Source: Diphasiastrum complanatum (Eukaryota; Streptophyta; Lycopodiopsida; Lycopodiales; Lycopodiaceae). Taken from it: a DNA stretch of 64,000 nt. Of the stretch, positions 45,111 through 55,905 are shown in pieces. Numbering within the stretch: position 1 is the first letter of the stretch; every line of letters starts with the position of its first letter. A model generated the notes under the pieces. It did not search any database and was not told the origin of the DNA. It saw nothing but the letters and a program-made list of their open reading frames with translations. The translations under genes and the position numbers were made by a program. The stretch is from NCBI GenBank assembly GCA_029204225.1, contig CM055094.1, positions 64,132,714 through 64,196,713 of the forward strand. Direction: 5' to 3'.

Positions 45111-45449
45111 AACAATAATCAAAATTTCAACATTTGCATGTAGATTTGGAATAGTCAACTTTTTGTGATTTTGACAAAACCCTAATTTTGATTGGATCTT
45201 TAGATAGTGAGATTGCTGGACTTCATTTGAGTGTATTTCAATTTTAGGAAGTGGTAAAAGTCATTAGATTGAGGATAGATCATAGGTTGATCAAGATTTC
45301 ATAATTCTATGTGTTGATTTGCTTGGTATAAGTGCTAGAAGAGAATTTGTGAGATAGTTTCAAATCTTAGTAATTTCTTTTGAAAGCATTTGTTGTTCTT
45401 CAAAGGAGTGCTTTGTGCAATGAAACATGTTGAAAGAGAAGATCAGGTC

Positions 45450-45940
45450 ATTGCTACATGACAACCTCAATTGGAGTCATGTTGGAAGCCAATGATAGGC
45501 TTACCTCAAGCAACTATTCATTATGAAAAGTGGGGATGGAATCACTTTTTGAGATGAATGATATTTTGGATATTGTTGTAGGTTTGGAGAAGAGACCAGA
45601 AACACAACAAGATCAAGTGAAGTACAACAAGAGGGCCAAGAATGCTCTACACATGATAAAGATGAATGTTACCAATGAGTTTCTCAAGGAAGTTGTTAAG
45701 TGCACATCATCTTTGGAAGCTTGGGATTCATTGAAGAAGCTTTGTGAATCCAAGTCTACTTCTAGAGTGTTGACTCTAAGAAGGCAAATCTTTTCTTGTT
45801 TGCAAAAGAATAAAGAAAGTCCAAGTACTTTTTTTTTGGGGATGAAGGCATTAAATGATGAGTTGGCTTGCATTGATGAAAGCATTAAGGAAGGACAGCT
45901 TGTTCAAGTTGTTCTTAATGGCTTGTTGGATGTTCATTAA
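45450..45940 (+). pseudogene. Copia gag N-terminal half
   Basis: 'MTTSIGVMLEANDRLTSSNY' begins near 45462 (the usual copia gag start), a stop TGA replaces the Trp of S-x-WK near 45523, then a 136-codon frame from 45530 carries 'NVTNEFLKEVVKCTSSLEAW' and 'GQLVQVVLNGLLDVH'. It is cut at 45940; zinc knuckle and pol are absent. Confidence 0.85.
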
Positions 45941-45944
45941 CATT

Positions 45945-46319
45945 GTTCAAAGCATTGATACTCAAAAGACCCTCCTTTTCATAGGTCTCTATTGTGGCAT
46001 GCGTTTTATTATTTTATGTTTATTTAGTCACAATTTATATTTCCGATTCCCTTTGGGTGTTAGATTAGAATTAGTGTAAAGATCTTGCTAGTTGGGTATC
46101 GCCTTAGCAAGATCATGTTACCTTGTTATTCTTGGCTAGTTGGGAAGCCTTAGTCAAGTTAATTAGTTATTTCCATTCCGAGCCTTGGTGCTCCTTTTTA
46201 TTTATGTTTTCATCACTATTTTAGGCTTTGTAGATATTAGAAGGTGGACGATCGGTCTACCACTATACTATGCATAAACCCTCATTAGACCTAACCACCA
46301 TAGTGGTAGATTTACTTCC
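45945..46319. other. Spacer between copia gag and inverted GGCGCC repeat
   Basis: AT-rich; contains CTAGTTGGG-(T/A)...GCCTTAG direct words at 46089 and 46136. No gene or border recognised. Confidence 0.35.
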
Positions 46320-46507
46320 AACACCAAATCCGTCTAGGCGCCGTTCGCGAGCTGCTTTTCCCCATATGTCTCGGCAACTCGGGACTTCTCGAATCTGTCC
46401 TGGTGCCACTCCCTTAACATCCGGCGCCACGCGACTTGGACCCTTGCTCAGGTCCATCCCGGCGCCTCACCGAGCCACTCCATCTGGGGACATAATGTTT
46501 TCCGAGC
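46320..46507 (-). repeat. GGCGCC-rich repeat, copy 2 (left half)
   Basis: Reverse complement of the inner part of copy 1 (39630-39806). It is interrupted at 46507 by E7 and resumes at 50770. Confidence 0.8.
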
Positions 46508-47423
46508 TGTTGTAAAGTTGACTCGGGTGCATCCAGTGTGCCTCATAAGACTCTAAGGGGTGACGCTCCCTAAGGTCCTAGAGCAAGTTAGAAATTCAAG
46601 GACTGAGCCTCCGGCCTGTGGTGAGCCAGTCAAGTATTCACAAGTCCTGAGCTAGTTCTGGAGCTCGAGTCATGGCCTAGTCTGGGACCTAGGTCCAGGA
46701 ATCCAATTGATTCTGCCCACTAGGACGACTCCCGAGACCCAGGTCCGGGAGCCAAACTGATTTTGCCAGGCTTGCTAAGCTTAATCAGCAAAATATAAAC
46801 TAAGTCCAAAAAAGCGTGCTTTACCAGAAAGCCATATATTGCGTCGAATCACACCAAAACTATAGGGGGGAGTCCGACAGACAGAAACTTGGGCAGCTCA
46901 ACCAGCACCAGAAATCCAGTCACCAAGTCTCAGCTTCCTCTACCAGCGCGAGCCAGGCACAATGCCTAGCACATGTTAGTGGCCCCGAGACAGTCAGTCT
47001 ATGTATGAATGTAACCTCTTTCAGATTTAATGAAGTTGATTCTTGAATGATTACGATTTCAGTTTCACCTCCAGGACTGGTCCAAGTGGAAGGACCCTTG
47101 CTACAACCTTTTTGTGTCACTGGCGCCTAAGGGTCCATGTCACCGATGTGTGGCTAGTCGCTATGCCATTTGGTTAGTTTGGCAACCATTATGCCTTGGA
47201 TTACATGTGTGGCTTGTCTTTGCCTTTGGTTACCTTTTGGGGATGAATTCTAAGTTGGCTTTCGGGTTGGTTGGGATTCCAATTTTCTTAAGTCTGAATA
47301 ATTAAGCTTGTTACGTTGTCTAAGTTGGCTTTTACGTAAGTTCATGATGGATGAATGTTAGACTTAAGCGCGTGTTGGAGAAATCGCTCAAGTCCTAGCA
47401 CCCTTTGAGGTTTCGACGAAACA
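46508..47423 (+). repeat. E7 5' LTR
   Basis: TGTTGTAAAGTTGACTCGGG to TTTCGACGAAACA, 916 bp; homologous to 49938-50769 and more distantly to the solo LTR at 40779. AT-richer in its last third. Confidence 0.93.
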
Positions 47424-47425
47424 TA

Positions 47426-47438
47426 TGGTATCAGAGCC
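47426..47438 (+). other. E7 primer-binding site
   Basis: TGGTATCAGAGCC two bases after the LTR: perfect initiator Met-tRNA complement. Confidence 0.93.
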
Positions 47439-47504
47439 AACTAGCCGGTCAGCTATGCAAGTCTCACAGGGATGGCCACATTTTGGGACTTGTTAAGACA
47501 ACCA

Positions 47505-47905
47505 TTGTGCAAGGTGCTGCCCACAGTGTAAGCACGGGTGCATCCACGGTCGGAGTGGTCGGTAGAAGGGGACTTGATGAGGCAAGGTGCTGCCTTGAGG
47601 TGTAAGCATGGTCAGTTTCTGCGGTTCGGGCTTGGCGTTGTCAACACATAGGACAGATGAGGCAAGGTGCTGCCATTAGATTGGTGAAAGCATAGTTTGT
47701 GTCTTGTGGGGTGCGGGGTGACATATTCGAACTGTACGGGTTATTAATTGATACAAAGATGCTGCTCAAATTCAGGTGTAAAGCATGGGTGGTTAGCTGC
47801 CAGTGCGAGATAGCTGCCGATCGGTTAGCTATAAGGCCTATCGACCAAAGTTGGTGGGGCGTGACTAAGGCAATGTGCTGCTTCATGCTGAAAGCACGGA
47901 TGGTT
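47505..47905 (+). repeat. Spaced repeats in the E7 leader
   Basis: GGCAAGGTGCTGCC...TAAGCA(C/T)GG recurs at about 47508, 47581, 47661 and 47868, with a partial copy near 47757 (GATGCTGCTC..TAAAGCATGGG). Spacing is 73-110 bp. It lies between primer site and gag, where packaging and translation signals usually lie. Confidence 0.7.
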
Positions 47906-48309
47906 GGATGGATGTTTTTCGTAGGCTAATTCTCTAATAGATTTGTGTGGGCGTGGCTAGGCAAAGGTTCTACGTTCAGTCTCAAGGGGAATGTGACTTG
48001 AGAGGGATCCCCTGTGTTAGCTTTGGTTGGCATATTTTGTCTGTTGTGTGCTTGCTTGGAAACAAATGACCTGGTTCCTACTTGGCTCTCAGGTGATGAG
48101 CATGCTAGTTTGAGGAGGAGATACTTTTGTATTGAAGCTGACTTATTAATAAAGAAGCAAAAGAGAGCTGTGGGGCCTGGCCGACAGAGAAGAGAGTTTT
48201 CAAAAAAGACAGGGGAAATAGTTTATTGGAAGTATGCCTCTTATCGGAATGGATGACCACCTTGATGAATTACGAGCATTGACCGATGTAGAGGAGTAGG
48301 TTTGAGAAT

Positions 48310-49520
48310 ATGGCTCCCGCCATGCATCGAGATGGCGCCAGATCCAAGTCTAGAAAGAAAGAGCGTATGCGCACCCCAATGGTGCCCCCTCAAGAAGAGA
48401 TTGGTGTCCCTTTTGAACCTACACTAAGAGACGAACCCATACTAGAGGCACAACAAGACCTCTTTGAAGTGAAGTTGCATCAATACTTATCAAGTGCAAT
48501 GGCAGCTATGTTTAGTGAGGTGAAGAGAGACATAGAAACAGAAAGGAGAGAATGGCAAGCATCCCTACGAGCCATGAAGCACAGTCAATTCGACCTTGCT
48601 AGAGAAATGAGAGACAAGCTAACATAGCTCGAAGCCAAGTTTGAAGAGCTGGAGGCAACAAGAGGGAATGCAGGGGTGCCTCCTCCACCCATACCAAGGG
48701 ACTCACGGACACGAAACACAGAAGGCCTGAAGAAGATTGCTAAAGTAAGATCATCACCTACTTTCAAAGGGGAGCGTGATGGTTGAATTGTGGAAAATCG
48801 GTTGTCTCACATGGACCATTACAGTCCTAAAGAAGAAAGAGCGGACTTGGCATTAGCATATTTTGAAGGCTACACCACAAATTGGTACCGGGTGGCAGGG
48901 GTGTAGTTTCAGACATGGGACGCATTCAAAAATGCATTACGAGAGGAGTTCCTACCTAAGGATTCACGCATGAGATTGAGAGCAGAACTATCAAAACTCA
49001 AGCAGAGAGGTTCATTGCGAGAGTACCTAAATAAATTTACATAGAGTGCATGGGTTATCGAAGATATGTTTGAGGCTGACAAGACCCACTACCTCTTGTC
49101 TAGAATGCAGTCTTGGACCCAGCGAGCAATAGACAACTACATGCCCAATGACTTCAACTCAATTATTCGGGCAACTGAAATGGTTTGTGATTATGAGACC
49201 CCATTGGCGCCAATTGCTCCCTCAACCTCAACAAGAGCATTTAGTCGATCCGAATCGAATCCGAGCTTCTTTCCAGGAGGGGACTCAGCTTTAAGTGGCA
49301 ACCAAGCCTCAAGTAGTGTGAACAGATTCCCAACAAAAACAGGGTTTGGCAACCAAGGCAACAATGGAGGGAACACTTTTTAGAGAAGGAACAACTTGCC
49401 TCCCAATCTTAGTCACCTCTTTAGCGAAGGGCAACTAGCAAAGACAAATCAGATGACATTGGATCAAATGGGGCCAACATTGTATATCTTCTACATCAAA
49501 GATGGATCCAAGTGCCGATG
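48310..49520 (+). pseudogene. E7 gag, one frame broken only by stops
   Basis: ATG at 48310 ('MAPAMHRDGARSKSRKKERM'). A Glu/Arg-rich coiled segment follows (residues 55-120), then the retrotransposon gag domain ('YFEGYTTNWYRVAGV', 'AFKNALREEFLPKDSRMRLR', 'LKQRGSLREYLNKFT'), then a Ser/Asn/Gly-rich tail. The same frame holds for about 400 codons with stops at 48625 (TAG), 48784 (TGA), 48904 (TAG), 49042 (TAG) and 49381 (TAG) and no indel. The TAGs lie where Gln fits (CAG), the TGA where Trp fits. The zinc knuckle is decayed near 49510 ('SKCRC'). Confidence 0.88.
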
Positions 49521-49937
49521 CTGAGCTCAAGGAGCTCAACCTGGGCGACCAAATGAAAAATATAAAGTCCTAGGGGACTCATTCAGATGTGAGACAAAAT
49601 GACATATCTTAGGCTCAATGGAGCCACATGTACCTTTTCCTTCCATGTTAATAAAGCAAGATGCCTATTTATAGAAGGGGTGGGCCACAAGCTACTAACT
49701 AAATGCAGCAGCTTTACACAGGTTTTGCATAAGTGAACTAGATCCACACTTTTCTTGTGCTAAGTGCAATCACGATTTCTTATTTTTCTTTATAGTTGGT
49801 CTTTTTTGACCGCTGAATCAAGCCCGTGCCCTTGTATTTGTGAATAAAGTTTGGCCGATGAATCAAGCTCGTGCCATGAGTGTTAGGTTCTAGTTTGGCC
49901 TTGATGAGGACATCAACTTTCTCAAACGAGGGGAGGA

Positions 49938-50769
49938 TGTTGTAAAGCTGACTCCGGTGCACCTAGTGTGCCCTATAAGACTCTAAGGGATGACACTTCC
50001 TAAGGTCCAAAGCAAGTTAGAAACACCCAGGTCCAGGAGTCCAGTTGATTTTGCCCACCGGGACGGCTCCTGCGACCCAGGTCCAGGAGCCAGACTAATT
50101 TCATTAGGCTTGCCAAGCTTAATCAGCAAAATAAAAATCGAGTCCAGAAAAGTGTGCTTTACCAGAAAGCACTATACTCCAGGATAGAGGGGGCACACCG
50201 AATCACACCAAAATTATAGGGGAGAGTCCCCGGCAGACAGAAACTTGGGCAGCTCGGAATCCAGTCACCAAGTTTCAGCTCCCTCTACCAGCGCGAGCCA
50301 AGCACAATGGCCATCACATGTTGGTGTCCCAAGACCAGTCAGTCTATGTATGAATGTAATCTCATCCAGATTTAATAAAGTGGGTCCTTGGAGATGATTA
50401 CCATTTCATTTCGCCTCCGGGATTGGTCCAAGTAGAAGGACTCTTACTACAACCTTTTTGCGTCGCTAGCGCCTAAGAGTCCATGTCACCAACATGTGGC
50501 TCGTCGCTATGCCATTTGGTTGATTTGGCAACCACTATGCTGAGGGTTTCATGTGTGGCTTATCTTTGCCTTTGGTTACCTTTTGGGGATGGATTCTAAA
50601 TTGGCTTTCGAGTTGGTTGGGATTCCAGTTTTCTTAAGTCTGAATGGTTAAGCTTGTTACGTTTTCTAAGTTGGCTTTTATATAAGTTCAAGATGGATGC
50701 ATATTAGACTTAAGCACATGTTGGGAAAACCGCTCAAGTCCCAGCACCCTTTGAGGCGCCGGCACAACA
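49938..50769 (+). repeat. E7 3' LTR
   Basis: TGTTGTAAAGCTGACTCCGG to GCGCCGGCACAACA, 832 bp, shorter than the 5' LTR by several small deletions. Confidence 0.93.
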
Positions 50770-50893
50770 CGAGCGTAGTGTCCCGGTGCCACATACGAAC
50801 TTGTCCGGCGCCTCAAGCATGCGGCGACCCTGGGGAGCACGGTTTCTCGGTGCCAATCCCTCTCACTTATTAACTACTAATAAATGAATAATG
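50770..50893 (-). repeat. GGCGCC-rich repeat, copy 2 (right half)
   Basis: Continues copy 2 from E7's target duplication to the TTAATAAGTGAGAGGGATT terminus (inverted), mirroring 39523-39630. Confidence 0.8.
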
Positions 50894-50925
50894 CCTCTCA
50901 CTTATTAACTACTAATAAATGAATG
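50859..50925 (+). repeat. 35-bp tandem duplication at the repeat border
   Basis: CCTCTCACTTATTAACTACTAATAAATGAATAATG at 50859 and again from 50894. It duplicates the terminus of the GGCGCC-rich repeat. Confidence 0.9.
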
Positions 50926-50929
50926 GACA

Positions 50930-51852
50930 TGGCGAAAGTAAAGAGCCAAGTCCATAACGCTCCTCGACACAAAAGAAAGCCCTGTCATAAAATGAAGAGG
51001 TAGTATAGGATCAAATAGCAGGTCCTGCTGTAGATGTGTGTTGGCTCGAGAAATAAGCTCGTGAGCACTTGATAGACGTTGGGTCTAAGATCTTGCGTAG
51101 TATAGTCGTCCCGCTTGTCAACAAGAGTTAGATCACTAGATAGACACCTAACTATATAGATGCTACTTTTAGCTAGTTTCCTACTTTGCATCTAACTCTA
51201 CCTCCCTTAACACTACTCACACTAACTCTACTCCCCTAAACTAACTTCATCATGATTTTGGGTGAAGAGAGAGGATAGAATAGAAGGAGAAGAAGAAGAA
51301 GAAGAGAGAAAGAGAGAGAGAGATGAGATGGAGGTTAGCTCAAATGCTCAATGTCATTGCTCATGGAAATGACAATAACAAGCAATCACAACAATAGCAT
51401 AAGCAAGAGTGATTAGCAAATGAGGATGCTTGAGCTCTCAAAATGATAGTCTCATCCTCTCTATTAAGCATGAAAATAGTGTACAATTGGTGCCTTTTTA
51501 TAAAATGGGGAAGGCCCTTGCCCCGAAATCCTATCGGCTAATATTTACATTGATCCTATCCATTCATCTTACCCAACTTGATCCAAGGGTCCATAAAAAG
51601 TACTTGAAATTCACAAGATTCATGTGAGTCCCAATTTGGACCCAACTCTAAAAAGTAATCTCTAAGTTTAAAAATGACTTTGGGCCTCTAGTTTTATTGT
51701 AATTCAAAGGCCCAAGTCTATTTTATTTTATTTACACTTAGGCTTGCGTGCTCATTGGGCCATGGGCTTATACGCGCAGGATGCCATGCCCTCGCAATAC
51801 ATTTTATTGGACGATTTTATTTATTTACACTTTGTTGGGAATACCCCCAACA
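50930..51852 (-). repeat. Minus-strand LTR-like region with TATA box
   Basis: The right border is a short palindrome TGTTGGGAATACCCCCAACA (51833-51852), directly after the end of a minus-strand gag-like frame. A TATA-like TTTTATAAAAAGG (minus) lies at about 51494-51506. A purine-rich GAAGAAGAAG/GAGAGAGAG tract is at 51275-51325. This fits a 3' LTR; the left border and a 5' partner are not found. Confidence 0.5.
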
Positions 51853-51854
51853 TG

Positions 51855-54734
51855 ACCCACGGCCTGAAGTAGTGCCGGTCCCGGCACTCTGCCGGTTCAG
51901 TAAAGCGTCCTCTTTGCCCGCCTTTGGTGGATCATGTAGCCCGTGATGTCTTCCATGAAGTTGAGATGGTCCAGTTTCTTCGAGTCCTTGGGCGTGTGGA
52001 AGGACTTGTGGACTCATGTCAGCTATTCTTGATCGACCCATGCTTGGAATCGGCATGTCCAGGGATCTCCAAGGAATGCAGCTCGGTAAAATACACGAGC
52101 GACTGGCAGCTTATCTTCGACTTTGTCGAAAGCTAGCGCCTTATTAGGATCAAAGAATATTGAGGGAAGAAAATCATTCCATTTGGTTTCAATGCCCATT
52201 AAATATTCTAAGTCCCGGGCGTAAGTGGCTGTCATGTGGACCGTTCGATCAGGGTAGTTGATATATTGATTCGCGAACGTGGTGAGAGCCCTTCTGGCAT
52301 CTACATCCGTAGTCCACTCGCATTCTAATGGAATGATCAGCCAATTAAAATTTTGAAGTGTGATCTTGTCCAGAGGGGTGCCACATTCTGCCCATTTGGA
52401 TCGTCGTGTACATGGTTGGAAGTGCACGTTCACCCGTAATTGTTGCGAACTTGTCACGTAGGCCCTGATGGCCGTAGAGTCTCTTTCGGATAACTGCTGG
52501 CGCCACTCTGGTTGTGGTTGGAGGGCGGGTAATGCATGCAGTTCCTTGCCCTTTATTGTCTGAGCTGAAAATGATATCTGCCAACCGCCTCTTGATGACT
52601 CATGGAGATACTTTGATAGAAATTCGTTTATTTTCTCCTCTACGGACTTTGGTCTTCGGAAGGCCTGGTTGGCAGATATTGTGCGTGAACCTCTGGACGA
52701 TGTGGCATGTCCTTTCTCTTGTCCTTAGCTACTACTTGCGCCTTGGCCCTGGTCTCGCGTCTCAGCAACCGTATCCATTTGTCCTTGGTCTTGGCCTTTG
52801 GACCCTTGATCTTGGTTAAATCCCCCTGCTGTCTGCTGGCTTTGGTCTTGGCTTGTACTGGCCTGTGCAGTGTCATAAATAGGTGGCAGTGGAATTACCA
52901 CAGAGGTGGGATGGGCGTTCATTTCCATGAATTTTTGGCAAGCCTTGAGGGCTTGTTTGGCCAGGGCGAGCTCGTGAGTTGCGCTTGCCTGATATTTATT
53001 AAACTCTGCATCTGTTCAAGGTTTGGCTATAGACCTGCACCTGACGCTGAAAGAGATTCATTTCTGATTCAGATAGCGGCCTTGATCTGGTGCAGGTTGA
53101 GCCAACCAGATGAGCTTTTCATTTTGTAGGGCTTTGACCTCCGCCCCCAGGCGTGTATTATCTACTTTCAAAATGTTTAGTTGCGTCTGGATGGGAGCAA
53201 GCCGTTGGGACGCTTCGGATTGAAGCTCTCACACCTTCGTGAAGGCCTCTGTCAACGCTTTGGAGAGGCTTTGGATATAATTATTGAGGCCCTCCTCCTT
53301 CTGCTGCAGCTTGGCAATCTCCTGGTGCCCTTCTTGTTCATGCTGGTGAGTTAGGATCAGTTCGTGCTGCAGCTTGGTGAGTTGTGAGTTTTGCTCACAA
53401 CTGGGTGTTGCTTGTTGCCTGGTGTAGTACCCTGCTTTCCAATATAGCTTTGGCTGCTACCGCCTCCAGGATGTATTTGCCCAGAGTCTGGTACGCCGTC
53501 GTTAGGTCTGTGAGAGTAGTTGGTACACTGGCACTGATAGGGGCTTGTGTTGTATCAGCCCCGATGACTTGTGGAGTTCCGCCGTCATCATCTTCAATTA
53601 GGTTCTTGTTGGACCTGATGCCATCTGGGGCGGTAGAATCAGTCCGATCTGACGATGGTATGAAAAATGTTTGGACAAATGCGTCATCAGGCAACAGTTG
53701 GTTGCCCTCGACAACCTTTGTTGGCGAAGCAGGTGGGGTTTGAGAAGCAACTATGGAAATGAGGACGGTTTGTCCGAACGAGAAAATGGGAGGAACAAAG
53801 GGGAACTGAAGGGTGGTGTGAAGTATGGAAGAAGACGAAGATGGAGTAGAAAGGGTTTGGCGTGGGGGTGAAAAATTGATGACTTGCATCCACGTCAGAG
53901 TGTCGGGAGACAATTGAGAATCAGACGGATTAAATGGTATGGAAGCAATGGTGGCGGCAGGAGTGATGGAGGATGCGATGGTGATGGACGGAGTAGTGGA
54001 TAATGGAACAGAGATGGAAGTGGTATCAACAGAGAAAACGAGGATGGACACAGAAACAGTTGTGGATGGAACATGAAGAGGGGTAGTGACAACAAAGATG
54101 GAAGGGGATGGTTGCACGGAAGAAGAAGTGGCAGTGGTTGATGGAGTTGTTAGTGTGGTGGTGGTGGTGTGTCTTCGAGTAGCAGGTGGAGATGAAGAAG
54201 AAGAGGCAGCGCCACACATTCATTTGTTGGCCGTTGTGTCAGTAACTGTAGGTTGGCGAGAGGTGGATGCTTGAGACGGTGGATAGAGGTTAGTGTGTGG
54301 CACGAGGGTAGACAAAAGGGATGGGCATTGAAAACTTGGCACTTTCACCTCAAGAAGTGCATAGGCAAAGTTACACAACAGGGGGCCTGCTGCGATACGG
54401 TCATGGTTGTTGGGTTTGATGGCGGTGGTTAGTTCATGAATGAGGAAGCTATGCCAGTCGTATGGCACAACTGAGGGACCAGGAAATTCCAGAGTGGATT
54501 CCACTATCTGACTCAATATCGTGGACTGGATTATGTCCTTGTGAAATGTGTTGAAATAACCAAAAAGTTATTCAACAGATGCGCAGTTGTCTGAATGACG
54601 AGTTCCGTGATAGCATCTATCAGGTAGCCATTGTTAGTCTGAATTGGGATTTCTGGTGCAGTTTGGGTGACGAAAGGTTTGATCAGAGTTTTGGCGTGGT
54701 GATGGGAGATGGGCTGATGATCACTGGTGACCAT
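51855..54734 (-). pseudogene. Long gag-like coding region, family not recognised
   Basis: Minus strand, several frames in order: an N-terminal part (54734-54220; 'VQTNNGYLIDAITELVIQTT'-like, then 'DWHSFLIHELTTAIKPNNHD'), a Ser/Thr/Pro-rich linker (54210-53700), an acidic then helical part ('TAYQTLGKYILEAVAAKAIL'), a Gln/Glu-rich coiled-coil stretch (53400-53130), a Gln/Asp/Gly-rich repeat-like tail ('GFNQDQGSKGQDQGQMDTVA', about 52810), and a compact C-terminal part (52457-52023, 'NFNWLIIPLECEWTTDVDAR', 'HMTATYARDLEYLMGIETKW'). No protease, RT or integrase motif. It lies between two LTR-like sequences, so I infer a gag-like protein of a large non-autonomous LTR element. At least eight stops or shifts. 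Confidence 0.5.
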
Positions 54735-55905
54735 CGAGTCTGTGGTTATAGATCCAGAGGATTTGTTTACTACGGTTTTTTTTCTTCTTGCTTACAACTT
54801 CTACGGCTTGGTATTCTGCCTGTTACCAGGCTTCAAGGCATTCGTTATGTGTGCTGTTGATCTTACAATGCCAAACCAGGCAAAAGGGACAGATTGTCAT
54901 TGTAGTATAATTTTTGTCCCGCATGTCAGAGGACTACTCAGGGTCGTCTCTCTTGAACGCACTTACATTCATACATAGATGCAAGCCAAGAACGCTCATT
55001 CATAGATCAACATATAGCCCAAATGGACATTCTGTAGATTCTATAGCTATCTACTCCTAAAAACGAACTGAATCATAGCCTAAACTTTACTAAACTGAGC
55101 TACACTTGCATAAATTGACAAAACAAGAAACAAGAACTAATCTACAACATGTTAGAAGTCCAAGAATCAAGAAACCAACCAGTTTATTGATTCTTGGACA
55201 TCCCAAGAACATCAAGAACTGGACTATAAAGAGATATGCAAGAACTATACCACAAATCCAGCCTATTTAGTTTACCTGAATGCTGGTTCCTACATTAATC
55301 CACAAACAAGAAAAGAAGCTAATCCACTCTACGAAAGCAGCAAATCTAATCCACTCTATAGTCCACAACCACACACAAAAGGAGGAAAGGGCAAGATCAT
55401 AAATGCATCACTCAAGAAACAAGCATGATCAAGGAGCTCAATGGATGCACCAAACTCGCGAAGGCTCTTCTCATTTCAGCATGGAGTTGATACAATTCAC
55501 AAAAAGCTCCTCTACTCAAAGAGAGAGTCTCTTAAATAAGCAAGAGAGCTCCTTAGGTGGCATCCTAGTGGAATTTCCACATTTCACAATTTACAAGTGG
55601 AATAATGCTCTCCACTAGAGGTCACCATTAAAAGGTGGCTCACTCTACTTTCTTTAAGAGGGGTCTACTTGCATTTAATACATTTGCCTGGAAATACTAG
55701 TCCCTACGTGGTCATTCCATCTTTTGGAGTTCACCACGAGGCTTACACGGTTCTTACTTGTCATTACTAACTAGTATTCCTCGGCTCTCGTACTCGGCTC
55801 TCAGTCTTCATTAGTCTCGTCTTCTCAGAGACCTCCTTGGTCTAAGGTGAGAGGTGCTCTCAAGTTGCTCTGTCCGAGTATCTTGGGAATTCATCAGAAT
55901 CAGCC
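54735..55905 (-). repeat. 1.15-kb LTR, copy B (inverted partner of 43950-45110)
   Basis: On the minus strand TGTTGGCTGATTCTGATG to AACCGTAGTAAACAAATCC. It has the conserved TATTTAAG (plus CTTAAATA at 55531-55538) and a possible primer site TGGTAACAGGC near 54830. The gag-like region follows it directly on the minus strand, so it is a likely 5' LTR. Confidence 0.82.

Larger units (their letters stand above)
46508..50769 (+). mobile_element. Gypsy element E7, gag-only, both LTRs
   Basis: 5' LTR 46508-47423, primer site at 47426, leader, gag 48310-49520, polypurine tract GAGGGGAGGA (about 49928-49937), 3' LTR 49938-50769. Perfect target duplication CGAGC at 46503-46507 and 50770-50774. Protease, RT and integrase are absent, so it would depend on proteins supplied by another element. 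It interrupts the inverted GGCGCC-rich repeat. Confidence 0.95.

Noticed and set aside
51833-51852. Short palindrome TGTTGGGAATACCCCCAACA as a possible terminator
   Set aside because: Better explained as the edge of an LTR; a rho-independent terminator has no meaning in plant nuclear DNA.
53671-54274. Plus-strand frames opposite the Ser/Thr/Pro linker
   Set aside because: The minus-strand reading has the coherent protein order; the plus frames are composition shadows.
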